From DASXZH01 sp036502005 (GTDB taxonomy: Bacteria > Armatimonadota > Fimbriimonadia > Fimbriimonadales > Fimbriimonadaceae), in NCBI GenBank assembly GCA_036502005.1, contig DASXZH010000097.1, positions 93,677 through 157,676 of the forward strand: a DNA stretch of 64,000 nt, written 5' to 3'. Of the stretch, positions 59,733 through 64,000 are shown piece after piece (position 1 is the first letter of the stretch; each line of letters begins with the position of its first letter). A model generated the notes under the pieces. The model had not been told where the DNA came from and searched no databases. It worked only from the letters and a program-made list of their open reading frames with translations. Both the position numbers and the translations under genes were made by a program.

Positions 59733-60914
59733 ATGCCGATGCTCGCAACCATCTTCGCCGCGCTCATTCTTGGAAACGCAAACTACCGGGCGCAATGCCC
59801 CTTGCCAACCGCAGTTATTCCGCAGGGCCTCGGCATCGACATCCATTTCGTAATTCCACCAAATGGTGAAATCGAAAAAATAGCATCCGCCGGCTACAAA
59901 TGGGTGCGCATGGATATGTATTGGGCGGTCGTGGAAAAGCACTCACCTAACTTCAATTTCAAACCCTATGATGAGCTGATGGATGAGCTCGACAAGAACC
60001 ATATCCGTCCCATTTTCATTCTGGATTCAATCAATCAAGCTTATGGCCAGGTGCCCAACGATCCAAACGTGGTGGCTGGATTCTGCCGGTTCGTCGGGGC
60101 AACCGTTCAGCATTTTCAGCACCGAGGCATCGTCTGGGAGTTTTGGAACGAGCCAAACCTGGACGACTACTGGAAGCCGCACGCCAATTACGAAGAATAC
60201 ATGGCGCTGGCCACGCAGGTTGGCCAAACTATTCGGGCAGTCGCCCCGGATGAGTGGTACATCGCCCCGGCCCTGTCCCATTGGGATTGGCCATACCTGG
60301 AAGGGTGCTTTCAAAAAGGTTTACTTGACGTTGTGGATGGGGTATCGGTCCACCCCTACCGCGACGAAGAGCCGGAAACAGTGGCTGCCGACTGGCAGAA
60401 ACTGCGCGGAATGATCAAGCAATACGCGCCAGCCGGCAAGAGCATCGCCATGATCTCGGGCGAGTGGGGCTATTCGGATTATCTTACCGGCTTGGAAAAG
60501 CAGGCCCAATACGCCGCCCGCATGTATTTAATCAATATGGCAAGCGGCGCAAATTTAACCATTTGGTATGACTGGAGCGACGACACAGATGCAGGGGAAC
60601 CGCGCCAAAGACACTTTGGCGCCGTGTATCCGGATCTTCGAGCTAAGCCCGTTGTTTCCTATATAAAGGCTTTGGAAAATGAGCTCAGCGGTTTTAAGTT
60701 TTTGCATCGAATGCCCTCGGATCCAGACCAGTATCTGTTTGTTTTCGAGAAAGATGGAGCGCGAAAGGTTGTGGCTTGGACGACCAGAGAAGCCGGCTCC
60801 GCCGTGGTACTTGGAGACAAAGTTAAGAATGTTGTCGCTCTAAACGGTGCTCGAAGCACGATCGCCGCCGACCACACCGTAGCTCTGGACGGCACTCCCA
60901 AAGTGATCTACTAG
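59733..60914 (+). CDS. Clan GH-A glycoside hydrolase (GH39/GH5-like)
   Basis: 393 residues. A weak signal peptide ('MLATIFAALILGNANYRAQ') suggests export. The TIM-barrel has 'YKWVRMDMYWAVVE' early, the acid/base Glu in 'VWEFWNEPNLDDYW', 'VDGVSVHPYRDEEPETV', and the nucleophile Glu in 'IAMISGEWGYSDYLTG', all typical of clan GH-A cellulase/xylosidase-like enzymes. A C-terminal ~80-residue beta domain follows ('YLFVFEKDGARKVVAWTTRE'). Retaining hydrolysis of a beta-linked glycan is expected; the substrate is unknown. Single gene. Confidence 0.85.
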   Translation: MPMLATIFAALILGNANYRAQCPLPTAVIPQGLGIDIHFVIPPNGEIEKIASAGYKWVRMDMYWAVVEKHSPNFNFKPYDELMDELDKNHIRPIFILDSINQAYGQVPNDPNVVAGFCRFVGATVQHFQHRGIVWEFWNEPNLDDYWKPHANYEEYMALATQVGQTIRAVAPDEWYIAPALSHWDWPYLEGCFQKGLLDVVDGVSVHPYRDEEPETVAADWQKLRGMIKQYAPAGKSIAMISGEWGYSDYLTGLEKQAQYAARMYLINMASGANLTIWYDWSDDTDAGEPRQRHFGAVYPDLRAKPVVSYIKALENELSGFKFLHRMPSDPDQYLFVFEKDGARKVVAWTTREAGSAVVLGDKVKNVVALNGARSTIAADHTVALDGTPKVIY

Positions 60915-60925
60915 GCTGAGTCGAT

Positions 60926-61021
60926 AGCCGATAGTCGATCGGGAGCAGAACTCCAGCCTGGGTTAGAAAGCCAAAATATCGCGTTATCAGCCATCCAGTC
61001 TAAAGCTATCGACTATCGGCT
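60926..61021. repeat. Post-stop inverted repeat AGCCGATAGTCGAT
   Basis: AGCCGATAGTCGAT (60926-60939) and ATCGACTATCGGCT (61008-61021) are exact complements around 68 bases, beginning 12 bases after the glycosidase stop. Same TCGA theme as the heptads. Confidence 0.9.
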
Positions 61022-61072
61022 AGTCTGCGCTTCTCCTAAAGCGAAGCGTAAAAGGCTATAATTGCTTTCTGT

Positions 61073-61146
61073 TGCCGGATCGTCTAATGGCAGGACAGCG
61101 GTTTTTGGTGCCGCACGTCTAGGTTCGAATCCTAGTCCGGCAGCCA
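61073..61146 (+). tRNA. tRNA-Gln (anticodon TTG)
   Basis: Seven-base acceptor stem TGCCGGA / TCCGGCA, D-arm GTCTAATGGCAGGAC, anticodon arm GCGGT-TTTTGGT-GCCGC with TTG, T-arm CTAGG-TTCGAAT-CCTAG, discriminator G and an encoded CCA. TATAAT at 61057-61062 is its probable -10. The gene downstream of it begins a different-looking region; tRNA 3' ends are usual integration sites. Confidence 0.95.
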
Positions 61147-61260
61147 TATTTTGAACCTAAGAAGGGCACAAATGGTCGAAATGGTACAAATATGGTACAG
61201 ATATCAGCCCGTAAACTCTTCAATTTTTGCACAGGATATTTTCACGCGGAGGGAAGCCCC

Positions 61261-61365
61261 ATGACGACACCGAATAAGGAGAAGCTACTTGACGTGCTTT
61301 CCATGTTCGGCGAAGAATGTTCGCTCAGGTTTTGCGAAATCCTAGATTTAGTCGAATCTGCTTAG
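61261..61365 (+). CDS. 34-codon reading frame with strong ribosome site (probable remnant)
   Basis: M-T-T-P-N-K-E-K-L-L-D-V-L-S-M-F-G ... L-D-L-V-E-S-A-stop, preceded by GGAGGG six bases before the ATG. Helical, soluble composition. The sequence is too short to classify. Just after its stop another frame carries protein-like text (61394-61564), so both may be pieces of one decayed gene in the tRNA-linked region. Confidence 0.4.
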   Translation: MTTPNKEKLLDVLSMFGEECSLRFCEILDLVESA

Positions 61366-61393
61366 CTTAACTATAACTCGGCGCGAAAACCTG

Positions 61394-61564
61394 TTGATTC
61401 TATTCGTGCCCCAGCAAGCACAGCGATATAAGGAAGGCAAGAAACCTGATTCGCTTCAGGTTGGTAGCATTCGTGTCTTGTGCCCAACAAGCGAACTGGT
61501 TGACGGATTGCTCGCCATCATCAAGTCAGAGCCGAACCTACTCGTACGTCTTAACGGGAACTGA
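61394..61564 (+). CDS. 56-codon protein-like fragment (probable remnant)
   Basis: Reading TTG 61394 gives M-I-L-F-V-P-Q-Q-A-Q-R-Y, then 'PDSLQVGSIRVLCPTSELVD' and 'GLLAIIKSEPNLLVRLNGN'. The frame is open further back to 61352 without a start. The composition is that of an ordinary protein, unlike neighbouring non-coding DNA, but no complete gene exists. The gap 61147-61645 contains nothing else supportable. Confidence 0.35.
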   Translation: MILFVPQQAQRYKEGKKPDSLQVGSIRVLCPTSELVDGLLAIIKSEPNLLVRLNGN

Positions 61565-61609
61565 CATCGGTCTCATTCTTGTGCTTGCGATGGGCCGTAT
61601 TTTTAATGT

Positions 61610-61639
61610 TTGCCAAAGGCTCGCTTATAATAAAATACT
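61610..61639 (+). promoter_or_regulatory. Promoter of the FHA-TerB gene
   Basis: TTGCCA (61610-61615), 18 bases, AATACT (61634-61639), six bases, GTG at 61646. A further TATAAT is at 61626-61631. Confidence 0.5.
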
Positions 61640-61645
61640 AATATC

Positions 61646-64000
61646 GTGCTAGCGTCAACCGCTCAGTCCGAACTGAATTACATGGAAGGAACCATAAGTT
61701 GCATCAAAGGCCGGTACCTTGGCAAGACTGCTCCCTTGCGACCAGGGACACTGACTATTGGTCGAGACGCAGTTAACAGTCTGAGTTTTCCGGAAGATAC
61801 TTATTTGAGCCGCACCCATGCAGTTCTCGAATTTAGAGAAGGATCGTGGTATTGCTCTGACCTAGCATCCTCAAATGGGACGTTTGTTAACGGCCAGAGG
61901 ATACTGGAGCAGTCCGTTCCCTTGCCTCATGATTCCCAAATCGCGATGGGGGAACAAGTATTTCGAATCCGCTACGGAGATGCCCGGGCTTCCAGTCCGA
62001 TAAGTGCGCTTATAGCCTTTATCTCCCATGCAACTAAATCTGACCATACTCCCCCATTTGTTCGGTCCGAAACACCAGAGATCCAACAAGGCCCGCAATC
62101 TCGCGCCGCTCCCTCTCCAACGTCTAAAGAACGGGATAGCCGACCTACATCACAGCCCGGTGAGGCCGAATGGTTCGGCCCCAATCGGTCCGTTACTGTC
62201 CAAGGCGTCGTCATCCACAGCCCCTTCGCCTTCGTTGGAGAACGACTCCTCCATTCGAACCCAGGGAGATCGGGCAATGGTACGCAAAATGGGGTTCAGA
62301 CTGGAGAGGAACCGGGCCTTATTAATCCCTGCCTCACAATAAGCTCCGGACAGGCCGAGCCACTTCCTTATTGGCCCAGTTACAGTTTTGCTACGCCAGC
62401 ACAGAGATTCAGCTATCTCCAATGGCTCGCGGCGGGGCGAAGGCCGGGGGTCGATCAAGGGTATTTGTTTATATTTTTTTATGGCTTGGAGAGATACCTT
62501 CTTAGAGGACCAGGCGTCAAACCTGACGCGGAATTAGCCCTAATTGAAATAGAGCGTCTGGCTCTCGAGAATCCTACTTATCATAGCTACGCAGGTTACG
62601 CTTTCAGCCTAGTCTCCGCCTTTTGGCCAGCTTATCCTCGGCGCATCACTTCGCAGCCATATGACAGCCAAAGGCGGCTTTCCGAGGAAGAATTTATGTG
62701 GATGCTTGGTTGCCTTGCTACTTCGCGCCATCCATTTACTCTTGAACTTGCCCTTGGTTGGTTGCGGAGTACCGGCCGCAATCTTATCAAATGGCAGGTT
62801 GCTAAACGCTGCTGGGAAGAAATGGAAAGTAACTTCCGGGATCGTTTCCAACGAGCGTTCGGCGACGCTATTGACTTGACCGCGACTTCGACAAAACTTG
62901 ACCGCCACTTAAACGCAGCCAACGCATCGTTTCGTTACACAATGCCCCACCAACCTGTTGCTTTTCGTGCAAAGGGCGATCGCAAGCTTCTCGAGGCACT
63001 TACCCATATGGCTGTCGAGTGCGGAGAGTCACTGGATGCCTATGCAAAGGCTATCGGTCCCACGCGCACGGCGGTCCTCAATTTGAAGGCGCTCGGATTA
63101 GTGCCCAAGTCCTATAGATCGCAAAACGAGCAGCTAGTCTCATTAGCGTTATTGTTGGAGTCGAAAGCAACCGACGATGGAGGTGAAATCCAACTGGCTA
63201 CGATAGGAAAGGCTCTCGCATTTGACATCCTGCCAAGTAAGCCGAAGCTAACTGAGCTAGCCTTGGCGATTGAAGCCACAGGTTATATGATGGAGCCAGA
63301 TCCACGGTTCGGAACCCCGTTTCCTAAGGACCTCCAATCTATCGTTACACGGCGATCTAATGGGGCCTTTTCAACTCCAACCCCCGATCACGTAGCTTTG
63401 ATTCCAATAGTTTCGACCGCGGCTTGGGTCGCAACCAAGGGCCTAACCTCGCTTGAGCAGTCGCTGAATGCACTTCGCTACTTACGAGGGACTTTCGAAC
63501 TCACTGATGCTCTCTATGCCCGCTTGGAGTTGCTCTACCGTTGGTTTTACATTCACCCCCAAAAACCTACATCAAGGACTGCTGAACAGATTCCTCACGA
63601 ACTGCGAGAAAGTGTCATGGCGCTTCTAATCGGGGTGATTCGTGCCGATGGAAAGCTTGAGCGGATTGAAGTGGCTGAACTACTTCGAATTGGTGAGGGA
63701 TTCGGCCTTAACCGAGAAATGGTGTTGACCGCCATTCATAATGATGAACCGGTTACCGTCAGCGCGGAAGATGCGTCCACTGGGTTTAGAATTCCTGCGC
63801 CTGTCAAGACTGAAGTAAAGATTGACCATTCATTGGTTCAAAGCAAGCTTCGAGAATCTAATGACGTATCTAGGATTTTGGCATTATGGGGTTTTTTGTG
63901 GGTTGAGATTGAGTCTCCCCAGGAAAAAGAGAATGGCCACTCTGAACCCTTGGAAGGTTCTGAAGCCTCTGGCTGCGAATTTCACTTCTTGGATCAAGGC
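61646..64000 (+). CDS. FHA-TerB_N-TerB multidomain protein (3' end beyond window)
   Basis: 785 codons are open to the window end. The start is GTG 61646 (supported by the -10 box) or ATG 61682. Residues ~15-110 are an FHA phosphothreonine-binding domain: 'LTIGRDAVNSLSF', 'DTYLSRTHAVLEF', 'DLASSNGTFVNGQ'. A Pro/Ser-rich linker follows. From ~residue 180, 'VTVQGVVIHSPFAFVGE', 'YWPSYSFATPAQRFSYLQWL', and 'GYLFIFFYGLERYLL' are the TerB_N domain. Near 63608-63715 'SVMALLIGVIRADGKLERIE' is the TerB domain. Such proteins are predicted parts of tellurite-resistance-like/phage-response complexes with TerY-type kinases and phosphatases; FHA implies phospho-signalling. Cytoplasmic. No kinase is visible before the window ends. 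Confidence 0.85.
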   Translation, partial: MLASTAQSELNYMEGTISCIKGRYLGKTAPLRPGTLTIGRDAVNSLSFPEDTYLSRTHAVLEFREGSWYCSDLASSNGTFVNGQRILEQSVPLPHDSQIAMGEQVFRIRYGDARASSPISALIAFISHATKSDHTPPFVRSETPEIQQGPQSRAAPSPTSKERDSRPTSQPGEAEWFGPNRSVTVQGVVIHSPFAFVGERLLHSNPGRSGNGTQNGVQTGEEPGLINPCLTISSGQAEPLPYWPSYSFATPAQRFSYLQWLAAGRRPGVDQGYLFIFFYGLERYLLRGPGVKPDAELALIEIERLALENPTYHSYAGYAFSLVSAFWPAYPRRITSQPYDSQRRLSEEEFMWMLGCLATSRHPFTLELALGWLRSTGRNLIKWQVAKRCWEEMESNFRDRFQRAFGDAIDLTATSTKLDRHLNAANASFRYTMPHQPVAFRAKGDRKLLEALTHMAVECGESLDAYAKAIGPTRTAVLNLKALGLVPKSYRSQNEQLVSLALLLESKATDDGGEIQLATIGKALAFDILPSKPKLTELALAIEATGYMMEPDPRFGTPFPKDLQSIVTRRSNGAFSTPTPDHVALIPIVSTAAWVATKGLTSLEQSLNALRYLRGTFELTDALYARLELLYRWFYIHPQKPTSRTAEQIPHELRESVMALLIGVIRADGKLERIEVAELLRIGEGFGLNREMVLTAIHNDEPVTVSAEDASTGFRIPAPVKTEVKIDHSLVQSKLRESNDVSRILALWGFLWVEIESPQEKENGHSEPLEGSEASGCEFHFLDQG

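Noticed and set aside
61461..61652. 63-codon frame overlapping the FHA-TerB promoter
   Set aside because: It overlaps a better protein-like fragment in another frame and runs through the -10 region.

Overview
The window is chromosomal DNA from a free-living bacterium. The best guess is Armatimonadota, class Fimbriimonadia. Support for this comes from a pseudopilin-like protein with an H-x9-DG-type C-terminal motif (37511), a pilin-like DUF1559-type relative (31111), large secreted Ig-like-repeat proteins, many TTG/GTG starts, and housekeeping genes (coaD, queF, recQ, hisC, rocD, bL25) mixed with many secreted proteins of unknown function. The assignment is inferred from protein style; no rRNA is present. 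One tRNA (Gln-UUG) lies at 61073-61146.

Layout. 1-4972: three tandem paralogous secreted Ig-like-repeat proteins on the minus strand, all starting at TTG behind the same GGAGG. 5159-7610: YCII/DGPF protein, VOC protein and an ECF42-type sigma factor, with a truncated HigA-like antitoxin between them. 7696-11777: a CHAT-protease/NB-ARC/TPR STAND protein and an unknown 329-residue partner, the best candidate conflict or cell-death locus. 11840-17351: SDR enzyme, sterol-desaturase-like enzyme, a secreted collagen-like protein and a frameshifted lipoprotein. 17352-18565: a repeat-filled non-coding stretch. 19343-24175: a tightly overlapping restriction-modification module (two adenine-methylase subunits plus a GIY-YIG/helicase restriction enzyme), followed by a small terminase-small-subunit-like protein. 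24846-28641: a DUF3142 lipoprotein and a TPR protein that appears broken by a stop codon and a frameshift. 28973-45779: ECF sigma factor, pseudopilins, bL25, hydrolase, GNAT, M55 peptidase, ornithine aminotransferase, DedA and several unknown secreted proteins. 45897-60914: DinG-like helicase, sodium symporter, a TetR/HlyD efflux pair with two operator-like sites, HisC, RecQ, CoaD, an ATP-synthase-b/DivIVA-like coiled coil, QueF and a GH-A glycosidase. 61073-64000: tRNA-Gln followed by gene remnants and the start of a large FHA-TerB_N-TerB protein that runs off the end, probably the edge of a tRNA-associated island.

Two window-wide patterns stand out. First, intergenic DNA is full of short structured repeats. 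Seven-base arrays (variants of WTCGRMN, plus CGTTTAC) often begin within a few bases of a stop codon, and several short cassettes are bounded by long inverted repeats. Second, several genes have a sigma-70-like -10 box ending only 6-8 nt before the start codon (recQ, 58376, 58666, 41255, 7610, 61646), which predicts leaderless mRNAs.
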